Source: Cryptomeria japonica (lineage: Eukaryota > Streptophyta > Pinopsida > Cupressales > Cupressaceae). From it: a stretch of DNA of 64,000 bases. Positions 53,698 to 64,000 of the stretch are shown one piece after another. The notes under the pieces were generated by a model. The model had not been told where the DNA came from and did not search any database. It saw nothing but the letters and a program-made list of their open reading frames with translations. The translations under genes and the position numbers were made by a program. The stretch covers positions 143,699,247-143,763,246 of the forward strand of contig NC_081412.1 in NCBI RefSeq assembly GCF_030272615.1. The letters run 5' to 3'. The stretch's first letter is position 1; every line of letters starts with the position of its first letter.

Positions 53698-55863
53698 TTG
53701 TTCTCTAGATATTTAGATGTTACTTTATGCATTGATACTTGTTTCTTAGTACAATGGAATGCTATTTTCTAGAACACATGTTGATGATTTAGTTTAAATC
53801 ATGATGAAATATGATATGTTCTCTTTTGTTATTAATAAATACAATGACGAAGATATGTTAGGATTTCAGACTAACTACTTGAACTTGACCTAGTGTGTGT
53901 AGGAGATCATTGTCCTCTGAGAAGGGAGGGTAAGTATCATTGGGTCAAGAGATAACAAAAGAAAGACTCAATGCCATTTGAAACCCTATTTGTAAGTTAA
54001 GTCATGTTGATTTGCATTAACCTTGTTACCGTTAACCAGTATGTGCCTGGTAATCATATTTGGTCAATGTAAATGATTAGGGTTTTACTGTCCTAGTCTT
54101 GGAGTTGGTATACTTTCCTTTCGATCAAATGATTTTGAGATCTTAATCTTCACTCTTTATGTTCCTAAAGTTATGGAACTCCTTGTGTTAATAATTTATT
54201 ATTTATTAAAAAAAACTCAATTATATATATATATATAGTGAATACATGTATGTACTCAAGACATTGTCAAGAGATACATACATATATATGTGTATATAGA
54301 TATGTATACATATTGTATATATATAAATATATACATATATGTGCAACATAAAGTTTATTTGAAAATCATTATTACCAATCCATGGTATCGTTTTAATACA
54401 AAACCATTTTTTAAGTGCCTTGTTCATGAATAAGATTATTACTTTTATTAAACACTCCTTTGCATATATATAAACAATAAATTGGTTTAAGAAAGAACCT
54501 TATAAAGTAACAAATATTTGAACTTAAGTTTGAGCTGAGTAATGCCATAGTGGTTGGGCAGAATTTGGGGCATGTTTCTCAAATTCATTGAGATTAACTT
54601 CAAATTGAAATGGAATTAGGCAAAATTTGGAAAACCTTTTTTCCTACGGAAGATATAGAAGTCTCTTTTGGAATCTTTAAGCATAATTATCATTATTCTT
54701 TTCATGGGAAGGGTGTTCTTTTTGTTCAGAAAGAAAAACATATAATTCATGCTCTCTTAGGGAGTATACATGACATAGAAGTAAGTTTTGCTTGCAACAT
54801 ATCTTGAGTGCATTGTCGAGTAGTGCCACTGCCTAAGCCTACTCGTGGAAACCGTGAAGGATTCAAGGGTGCTATATTGTCTAAGAGGAAAGCCACAACA
54901 AGTCATAATTTCTCAATTAACCAAGTATTGAATAATGTAGTGAAAACACTTATTCACATAATGCATGCAAAACACAAAATATTAGCATGAATACGAGAGA
55001 TAGCAACCCTAATGCCTATGTTATATTTTCCACACTAAGGCATTATATTAGTTTAAACCAAGGAGAAATGAATCTGGAGGGGGGGAAAGTTATACTTTAT
55101 CAGTATGACTAAATATTTCATTTCTAAATAAGATATGATACTCAGTAGAGAAATAGTGCTTATACTCAAATTATGTATATTGTAATTGGTTACCAAGTGA
55201 AAGACAAGTGGTCATCCATTAAATGAGTTTCTTAGAAAGAACCTATGTCCTAAAAGTTCAAGTTGCAGTTGAGTAGGGTGATGAATATTGACTTGATGCA
55301 TTAGCATGAATGCAATTATATTAAAACCTTTGGCCAAGGTGATAATTCTATCTATGAGCATCAACTAGTTCATTAATTTTAGTTATACAACCCAGTCATA
55401 GGTCATACTAGTTAGGGGTAGCCTATAGTGTGTGATTGACTAGGGATTGTGTAGGATTAAACACCAGTCTCAGATGGCATGAGTTTAACTTCTCATTACC
55501 TCCCTATAAAGGGTTGGGTATTTCCAGTTGGAAACGACATAGGAGACTAGTAAGTTTGTGGTTGGGTGGAAAAACGCCTTTATGATACTTTCCCTCTTCT
55601 AATCATTGAAAAGCTAATTGATGATCAAAATGTGTTTCAACGAAAACTGTAATCTCTAGACCTCTCTTCTTAATTAAATGCTTTAGTAAATTGTAGATGT
55701 TGCATGTATGTACTGATTACACCTATCAAGTTCAAATATTTGAAAAAAAATATTATGCTTTTTGTTAACTATTTAATGTTTCTAAAAATATTAGTTGATG
55801 TAAATTTTATTTTCATTTCCTTTCAAAAGTTGTTATTCAAAAGTTGTTGGCATCAGGGGAGAT
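53698..55863. other. AT-rich intergenic DNA
   Basis: No recognisable gene or element body. Short open frames at 54610-54807 and 54808-54990 (+) are separated by one stop and have no known motif. The last bases (CATCAGGGGAGAT) look like a polypurine tract ahead of the next LTR, so decayed copia internal sequence may be present. Confidence 0.5.
54213..54340. repeat. TA-rich microsatellite
   Basis: Repeated AT, ATAC and ATGTAT steps, including a run of eight TA dinucleotides and several short palindromes (ACATGTATGT). A small frame on the minus strand here is a product of the repeat. Confidence 0.9.
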
Positions 55864-57351
55864 TGTTGGCATTACAATAAGTTTGTTGGTATAAGGATAT
55901 TGAGAAGGTTGTTGGAGATTGATGATATAATTGATAAAGGATAATTACTGTTTTAATAATATTATTTTGTCATTGATGTCAAGCAATTGATTTTTTGATT
56001 CAATATGATGTTGCCATATCTTAAAGAGTATGTTTTGATGAGTATAAAGATGTCAGTAAGTGACATAGAAAGAATGTGAAAATGAAGGGGAGTAATAAGT
56101 TATTCAATGGGCAACTATTACCGAGTTACACAATGATGAGATTATGTTATTTTGATTATTTTGAAGACTGAATAAGGAGAAAAGATTTTATGTAACAGAA
56201 TGAGTAAAGGTTTGATATAGTTCTATTTTACTGAGCAAAGAGCTAGTCTATAAACACCAAGGTTATCGATATCGGTTAAAGATGGAAGAAGTCACCGAGT
56301 ATCGTCAGCAAGCAAAATTACCGAGTAAAGTTTAGTATTTACCGAGTATCAACCAAGCAGTAAAAGAATGCATTGGATGAATAAATGCATTATTAAATGA
56401 AGGATGCCAATGAGCTGGAGACTTATAGAAGACTGGAATGTCATACAAGAAGTTTGTTAAGGATCAATGGCAATGAAAATTTAAGAGTTGGATCTACAGC
56501 ACAGATTGAACAATCAAAACTGAGCACAAGTACCAAGGAAGGAATACAAGTTTCAAGGCAAGATAAAATGTTTTTTAGTTCGAAGGATTCAATAAACCTA
56601 GTCAAGTTTGATGATCTGATGGCTAAGATTAATCATGGGAAATGTGATTAATCAGTTAGGAATTGCTTATAAATGAGGAAAAGTTGATGAGCAAAGGATG
56701 TGGGCAAATAGAAGAGCAGTGATACTATAGAGGTGATTACCAAGTACAGAAGATTGAAGATCTGATTAAGGAGCAGATTGAGAAGCTCAACAAGGAGGAA
56801 GATAAGTCTTATGACAAGATTATTTTGAGCACATGGAGTTTGCTTTAACATTTCAAATGTGAAGTTGCAAATATATTTTATTACTGTTATTTATTTTTGT
56901 AAGTGACAGGAAATCTCTTAACCGAGTGGACCTAACAGTCTTATTTGTAAATCCTCTAGCAAGGTAACATACTGAATGAGTGTTTGAAATCCTTTGACAA
57001 GGTCACTTCTAACAAAGTGCAATATTTTGAAAAATCTGAGGGAAATCCCTTGATCGGGTCACATCTAGCAATGTGTTTATGTAATCTTTAACAGGATTGG
57101 CTTTTAACCGAGCATACTCTAGAAGAGTATATTTTCTTGTCGGTCCAAAATCCCACAATGGTTTTTCCCTATTTAGGGTTTCCATGTTAAATCTGGTGTT
57201 AAATGTGTTTTGATGTTTCAATTTTATCAGTTTATGTTTGAATGATTTACAGTCATAGTTGCATATCAAGTAAATTCTACCGAGGTTGAATCTGATGAAT
57301 ATGTTCAATTGTGAGTTTATCTGATTCACTCCCCCTCTCATCTAACTAACA
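55864..57351 (+). repeat. copia LTR
   Basis: About 1.49 kb from TGTTGGCATTACAATAAG to CATCTAACTAACA. It has the copia block CCCACAATGGTTTTTCCC...GGGTTTCCATG (57150-57187) and the ACTCCCCCTCTCA segment before the end. A purine tract precedes it and AAAGTATCATAGC, close to the usual primer site, follows it. No 5-bp duplication is seen, so it may be one LTR of a broken or tandem element. Confidence 0.75.
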
Positions 57352-60300
57352 AAAGTATCATAGCGAATGCATGTTAAACGCTAGTCTCCTATGTCATTTC
57401 CAACTATTAAACTATTTAGAAGCTATGGGTGTCAACAAGTGAAGATTTAGTTGAAAATTTTCATTTTAATGCCAAGTTTGGCCAAAAAGTGTAAACCACT
57501 ATTGTGGGATCACCTTGATGACAAGTACAAAAGTCACACAATATATGTGAAAAAGTCCCTTCCTATGGAACACACATTCAATTTTTTATGTCTTTATTGA
57601 GTAAATTTATACTTATTTTATTTTTAAGAGTTCTTATAATTTTATGTCATGAGGTGGACAATGAAGAAACAAACAAAGCATACCTTACAAACCTCAACAA
57701 ATAGATAAAAATAGAAATCTTGAACCCCAAATATTTAGGACACGATCCTCCTGAAAGTAGAATGATATGACAATTTATTTTAGTGCATTATTGATTCCAT
57801 TAAGTGGAATCGATGTTCAAATCCTAAAAAATAGACATATTTATAATTTAAAATTCTAGAATAAAGTCATAAAAAATAAACATTATTGATATGTAGAGCT
57901 CAAAAAAATTGTAGGTAAAAAAATGGGACCCAAAAAGGAGTTTGTATGAGCCCAATTGTGCCATTTGAAGTTCCAAAAATGTGAACTATAAAGGGTGTCC
58001 TGAGAATATGAGATTTCAAAAAAATATGTACATCATAGTATAAAAGCAAGCACACCATTAGATAAAGGATTAAAAAATACACACAATTAAAAACAACTCA
58101 CTCAAAAATACATTTGCATGGTTGAGAGCAAGGCTCCCTAAGTCGAGCCAAATTAAAACAAGCTAATGGTGAGGGATTTTGGAATACCTCTCTCACTTTC
58201 TCTTCTACATTTCATAATTCTTGATGTGGACTTGCCTTTGTGCGTGTGGTTGTGCCATTTGCAGTTTGGATGTGGATTATTTTTGTGGTGCTTTGATTTA
58301 ATCATAGACACTTCATTGTTGTAGTGTGTGACCTTGAGTTCTTATCTTATGCTCTGTTCGATATACATTTCATTGATCATTTTAGACTAGTGATGCGTTG
58401 GATTCCTTCATGGTGATTTTGATTATGCTGGTGCATTGAGATGTGTGCCTATTTTCTTGTTACTACTTGTGAGAAATATTACTTAACATATTTGGGTACT
58501 TGATCTTTTAGATTGTTTCTATGGTGTAATATAGACCAATTGCACCCATGATGATTTAGATGGATTAACTATGCGATTTCAATTATAACACTAAAAAATA
58601 TATTGATGCTTAAGTTGGAAAGAGATGTTAACTTGATTAATTATTAAAAAAGTATTAAATCATATTTTATGTTTTTTTAAGGTTAAATTCTTATAGGTGT
58701 AATTGATGCTATCTAGATTATATTTTTGAGGATATGTTGGTAATGTTGATTATGATGTGGATTACACGATGATGTTATATTGATGTGATGGCATATTATG
58801 TTGCTAACCATGTTATTATGTGACCTTAATTGGGAAAGATTAATGATACATTTCAGTTATATTATATTATATACGTATGCACATATATTTGTTATGTTTT
58901 GATTTATGTAGGTACAAGGTATTGACTCCACCTGGCCACCTAGGTTTAAGCGTGCCCATTTCCCTGACAATGGTTACAAGAGATAACACACTGGCCATTA
59001 ATGTTACCTAGCCCTAGCCTACATTCCTAATTTGGATAATTTTCCTAATTATATGCATTTACACCTATGTTTACCATTTTTGTAATGTTTGATTTCCCTA
59101 ATGCATATTTATGTAAGACCTGCAAAGACTGTTTGTGCATATTAGTCAATCAATTGTGAATTGCCATAATTTAATATGCATATATTGATGATAGTTTAAT
59201 ATTATTGAGCTAAGTTAGTATTTAACTGTGAAATATGCCTTATGAGTATTTGTTTTAATTGATATTTTCCTAGTTGGGCATATGGATGATTGTTGGGGTT
59301 TAATTTGGAGTTCTAACAGATTTAAATTTAATTTTTAATTATTTAATGTTGATATGACTTTTAATTGTTTAACAATTATTTGATGATTTTGGAATATTTT
59401 TGTGGGGCTTATTTACATTTATTTTATTATGTGTTTCATTGGGTCGAGTTTATGAATGTGGGAATTAAATTTCTATTTAATTATTTATTCATTTACTTAT
59501 TTTATTTGCAAAAAGCCAATTAAATTTAATATTGGAAAAGTGCTGATTTTTACTCTTAGTCTTATTTTCTCATTTTTGGAGCTCTCGAAAAACCTCTACA
59601 CTTGGATTTTGAATTGATGAGTATGGAAGAATTTATCGATGATATTTTATGAGTGATGGCTTGTTGGAATTATCTTGAGAAATACTTCTCGTTGCTCTGT
59701 TTTTGTGCCCTCATTTTTGGTATGTGGAATTTGGTGTTTGTTTAAAGTTTTTGGCAATTTGAGAGGTAGGAAATTTAATTTCTTTTTTATTTCTCCATAT
59801 TATTATTTGAAATTTATTGTGATTAGTGTAATCAATTAGAACATATTTCCTTTTTAAATTAAATCATTTCATGGTTTAATTTAAAAGATCTCAATTTTTA
59901 TTTGAAACCTTTGGTTTGTGAAACAAAATGTCGCCCAATTTCATGTAGAATGAATGTTTAGTGAATTTTATTTTGGAATCATGTTGTTGTGCATATTCCC
60001 TCAAATGGGTCTCATTTCATTTTTCATTCTGGGCACTTTGAATTTTATGTGTTTTTGGAGGTCCATCAATTGTGCATGGTCTATATGACTAGTTTTGGTC
60101 TCAATTTGGGAATTATTGAAAAATGGTTTTTGATTATTTTGAGATGCTATTATATTATGGAATGATGATATTATATATGTAAATTTTGATATAGGATCGT
60201 TTGGGATCCATTCTCTTGGTGTTTTGGCTATTTGGGTAATTAAGTATAATTGATGATTTAGGGCTCAAATTGATGTAAGAACTTGATTTTGTAATTTTAT

Positions 60301-62985
60301 ATCTTTGTCATTAGTTTCATTTTTTTGAATTTCATTGAGCCTAGGGTAGGTAATAGGGCCAATGATGGTAATGGCATCCAATGGAGGTCAGGGCATAAAA
60401 GGGGTCACCAAGGTAACTCATCAAACATTTTAGTAAACAAGTGAAAATTAATGACACATTAATAAAATGAACCAAGATAAAGTGGATGCCTCTCTCATTC
60501 CTTGAGTGCTCGTATAGATTAAGGATGAGTTGGGAAGGACTAGCCATTTGTGGGGCATTGATTTGGCATGATTGGATCTCCTAATTTATATGAGAGGACT
60601 ACTCGATTCCACATGAACCATCCCTTCGAGCTACATGATGACACTCCATGCTCTTGTTATCTATGTACCTAGCCTTGTAGATATGAGTAGCACCAAAAAT
60701 ATGGTATCTTCCATGTTAGTGATGTTTCATTTTGGATTCATATGGTGGCCTTGTATGTGGTTTGGATTGCATTGAGGTTATCGCTCCTCCTCTTATCTTA
60801 ATGTTGTATTATGACTCTTAATGGTTGAGATGTTCATATTGAGTGCATGCTCCATTCTTGGCATTTTAATTCTGATAGCTTACTACTTCCACTTGTATGC
60901 TTGCATGAATATTTATCCCATGTGACTATATTCACAAGCATGGTGGGGTGGACCTAATGGTTCCACATGTCTGGGTGACGTTGCAATCTACCATTGGGAA
61001 CCAGTGAAATTGACTCATGATAGGCTTGGAGATTCCTTCCACCTTTCTCAACATTATACCTTATATATTTAATCATTCTCGCAAAGATGTAATCATTATC
61101 TATTATAATTGACATTATAGATTATTGATGATATGTATTTGAAACACTACTTGAGGAGATCAATGTAATTAGATGCAATTGTATCATAAGGATATGGATT
61201 AGTATTATCTTGCATGCTCCAATGTTGGAATTTGGCATGAGTTATGATCTTGTACATTCATCATTACTTCTTGTATTATCAATATGCTATAGGAATACTT
61301 ATATTGATGCTCTAATTTATGAATGTAGAAGCTTGGTTTGTTTGATTGTAGAGGTTGATTTAGTAATCTTGTATTATGGTCATGAGTCCTTGACCAAATT
61401 AGTGCATGAGTTCTAGTGGATCAGAGTCATTCCAGACTCAATTGAGACTTCTCGTAGGGTGTTCTAAGGTGTCTCAACTTGGTATCTTATTAGAAATTAT
61501 TGAATATCATGGAGTTGTTTTTGGGAAGTTTTGGGTGGAGGGAGTATGTTTTGAGTTCACCCGATTCCCAACTAGCCTTGTAGGCATCATTTGGTGACTA
61601 GGATAGATGCGCATCTCAGAGGACAACATGAGTTCACTAGTCTATAGGATGTAAGAATGGGTCATTGGAATGATTCACAAGTTATGGATTCATGCACAAC
61701 ATGATAGTGTCCTAAAAATGTGCAATTTTCCTTTCTAATTGTCTGGTTCTAGGGCATGAGCCTAAGTTTGGCCGTTTAGCTTGGATATGATTCTGGTAGC
61801 TAAGAGTGTCAATTTAACCTAGTTTCAAATGTGTTGTGAAGGTAGTGATGTCAAGAAACCCTAAAATGGGTATTAAGAAGGTTTTGAGTGGGTTTGGATG
61901 GTGTTGAGAGAATTTGATTACATTTAGCATTTCACTAAAGCTCATCGGTGACACCTAGGAGCTTGCAGTTGGTCCTATTTGTTGGTTCAAGATTTGCAAC
62001 TTCAGAGATAGTATTGTGTGACCCTAAAAAACTCTATGACCATTTCATAGGGTTTGGAATACCTTTCCCCTTGTTTGGTCAAATTTTTAGGTGTTATTGT
62101 TTCGTTTGTGTAGTGTCAGTTATTGACAAGTTGACATAATCTTGAGGTTTGAGAAAAATACTTATGTGAGTTGGATTTGTTAATAATTAATTACTTACAA
62201 AAAAATATTTTTATACATTCTATCTGTATTTTTCTCATATCCTCTAGGGTTTCTTGGCAGGGTATTATAGATTTGATTGAAGGGTGAAAAGGTGATAACA
62301 TTAGTATGATATCGACAAAAATGTATTCAAATATGCGACTACAATATTTGTTAATACTAGATTATTTGAAAATTATCATTGCATGTCACAAAACCACTTA
62401 AAAATATTAAAACTATCATCTAGAAACTATGAAACCATCGTTGAAAAGTGTAAGTGGTATTTGGTAAAAATATTCCCTAGCAGCTTCGATGACAAAATAT
62501 TTTGAGGAATGATTTGGCAATAAGATTATAGGCATTAGACTTGCGGTGATGAAATAATCACTACACAAGATACCTTACACAAAAATAAAAAATAAAAAAT
62601 AATTGTACACCTATGTAGGAATAGATTTTGGTATGTAGTTTGAGAAGAATGATATAGAATGGAGATGAATTGATGTAGACGATACAACAAGTGTTTGACC
62701 ATATATATTATATGGACTTCCATACAACCCTCCATGAATAGGCCTCCAAAAACAAATAATTTTTTCTTTGAATATCCAAATGTTATATGTTATAAGTTGT
62801 CTCTTGGCCCTCTCGACCAAAATCATGACGTGTGTTTTAGTCTAGAATGTATCACTTAAAACTTGATATCCATGATAATCACAAATTTAAGAGAGAAAAT
62901 GAGAGTATTTGCAAGCTTGATTTTACACTATGTTGGAGCAAAAAGGGTATACTTGCAAACTCAAAAAGTGAACACATAACTAATA
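57352..62985. other. Intergenic DNA without recognisable genes
   Basis: I find no coding frame with known motifs on either strand. The wording around 61390-62270, ending in TCTAGGGTTTCTTGGCAGGG followed by TATTATAG, resembles the end of a gypsy LTR, but no partner repeat, primer site or pol is visible. The remainder is AT-rich with short chance frames. Confidence 0.5.
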
Positions 62986-63392
62986 TGAAAAATGATATTA
63001 ATACTAATATAAAATGTATAAAAGATACTTCCTTATAAATGCAAAGATGAAGAGGTGAGAAGGTAGGTTTCAAAATATAACTACCTCTCCAAGTATTAAA
63101 TAATTTTAGGACTTAGTGTGTCTAAATGAGATGAGACAAAAGTATAAATAATCTCTAATTTAATGTGCAAAAGAGTAATATTCACAAATGAGTAAAATTA
63201 AAAATGATATTAACACCTTATGAAATGCACAAAAGAGCCTTTCTTATAAAGGAAAATATGAAGAGCCTTTCTTATTAACACTCTAATTACCTCTCCAAGT
63301 ATAAAATGAATGTAGAACTCTATGGAAAAGTTTTGGATACTTGGTTTGTCTAAATGAGGGAAGACAAAAGTATAAATAACCTCTAAGTGAGC
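62986..63392 (+). repeat. Diverged tandem duplication
   Basis: Two copies of about 175-190 bp (62986-63162 and 63205-63392) share AAATGATATTAA, AAAAGA..CTTYCTTATAAA, TACCTCTCCAAGTAT, a GTGTCTAAATGAG/TTGTCTAAATGAG segment and GACAAAAGTATAAATAA..TCTAA in the same order. The second copy has an extra internal insertion. No coding content. Confidence 0.8.
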
Positions 63393-64000
63393 ATAAGTTT
63401 AGTGTGAATATGACTCTAACAAATAATATAAAATCTAACTAGTTTGATAATGCCTTTGTTCACACTAACAAAAAATAGCATATTTCTTCCACTTGTTATA
63501 AGTTTATTATAGTCTACTTACCAAATTGCACACTCCATTTTGTTTCTATTATCTGTAACTAAAAATGCCTTATGGTGTGTCTTAACATGCATCATAAATT
63601 GGTAAACAAGTGTAACTTCCCCCTTACAACTCTTTTATGTGTCTAACAAATTTTTATATTTCATATGTGAACTTTTAGAAGCCATAATTTTTTATTCGAA
63701 AGGTCAATTAGGCCTCTCTTTTTTCAAAATGTAGATCTTGAAGAGACATATGCACTAGACACTTGTTTTAGTAGTGTTAAATAACTTGAAATATTTATTT
63801 TGGACAAAAAATAACTCTATAGCTTATAAACTATATTATTTAAATTTCATAACCCAAATTTCATACTTTTTAATAGTTTGAGTATTAGGAGCAAGGTTGA
63901 TATCTTTCCTAATAATTTTCTCTCTCACATAGGTGTGAGAGATCCCATGGGAGAGTGTGAATGGTCTACTTTTTAGGATAAAATGGAGAGTTAAAATTTC
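63393..64000. other. AT-rich end of window
   Basis: No gene, RNA or element recognised. It ends in ordinary AT-rich sequence. Confidence 0.5.

Noticed and set aside
54221-54427. 68-codon minus frame
   Set aside because: Mostly Tyr/Ile repeats generated by the TA-rich microsatellite.
54610-54990. Two adjacent plus-strand frames as a possible host gene
   Set aside because: No recognisable domain, separated by a stop, and no splice-site structure I could support; kept only as intergenic note.
61390-62270. Possible decayed gypsy LTR ending near TTTCTTGGCAGGGTATTAT
   Set aside because: Wording is suggestive, but no second LTR, primer site or coding region was found.

Overview
This 64 kb window is repeat-dominated plant nuclear DNA. 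Plant origin follows from the element lineages: Tat-type Ty3/gypsy with a second RNase H and a G-patch, plant Ty1/copia elements primed by initiator tRNA-Met, an RNase H-carrying L1-type LINE and a tRNA-derived SINE. The density and size of nested, partly decayed LTR elements and the AT-rich DNA between them suggest a large genome such as a conifer, but the sequence does not prove the species. I recognise no ordinary host gene; every convincing coding stretch belongs to a mobile element or a mobile-element-like fossil.

Layout. 1-2002: minus-strand Ty3/gypsy pol (RT, RNase H, integrase) running off the left edge. 2003-7249: minus-strand non-autonomous gypsy-like element with 1.8 kb LTRs, a tRNA-Arg-like primer site and gag but no pol; its distal LTR is cut by the junction at 2003. 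7250-23648: plus-strand Tat-type gypsy element (gag, protease, G-patch, RT, RNase H, second RNase H, integrase), split by a complete copia element (9071-15997, duplication GAACC) that itself carries a SINE (12359-12577), and by a solo LTR (16250-17339). 23649-29012: copia LTRs in opposite orientation, one holding a compact TRIM-like element (25732-27851, duplication GTAAG), followed by a coiled-coil Gag fossil. 29013-33350: minus-strand copia element reduced to gag and protease.

33351-53697 is a nest that can be resolved. A minus-strand LINE was hit by a plus copia LTR (37495-53232). That LTR was hit by a gypsy element at 37610-45448 (duplication CTATC) and a minus-strand copia-type element at 45473-52231 (duplication CTTTA). 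The gypsy element has no pol but keeps a 991-codon Gag-protease frame. The copia-type element has no recognisable protease, integrase or RT. It encodes a coiled-coil protein with four zinc-knuckle positions and a second, very long non-retroviral frame. Next to the LINE end lies a separate fossil frame (33575-35478) with a similar architecture: a VTG(L)P-type motif, a basic middle and a helical C terminus.

53698-64000 is mostly featureless AT-rich DNA with one copia LTR (55864-57351), a TA-rich microsatellite and a diverged tandem duplication near 63 kb.

Together the window shows autonomous copia and gypsy elements (now broken) beside several non-autonomous derivatives that keep LTRs, primer sites and Gag-like proteins and would need enzymes in trans. 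The most unusual content is the copia-type element at 45473-52231, its partial relative at 28340-28972, and the hairpin-bearing Gag-only gypsy element at 37610-45448.
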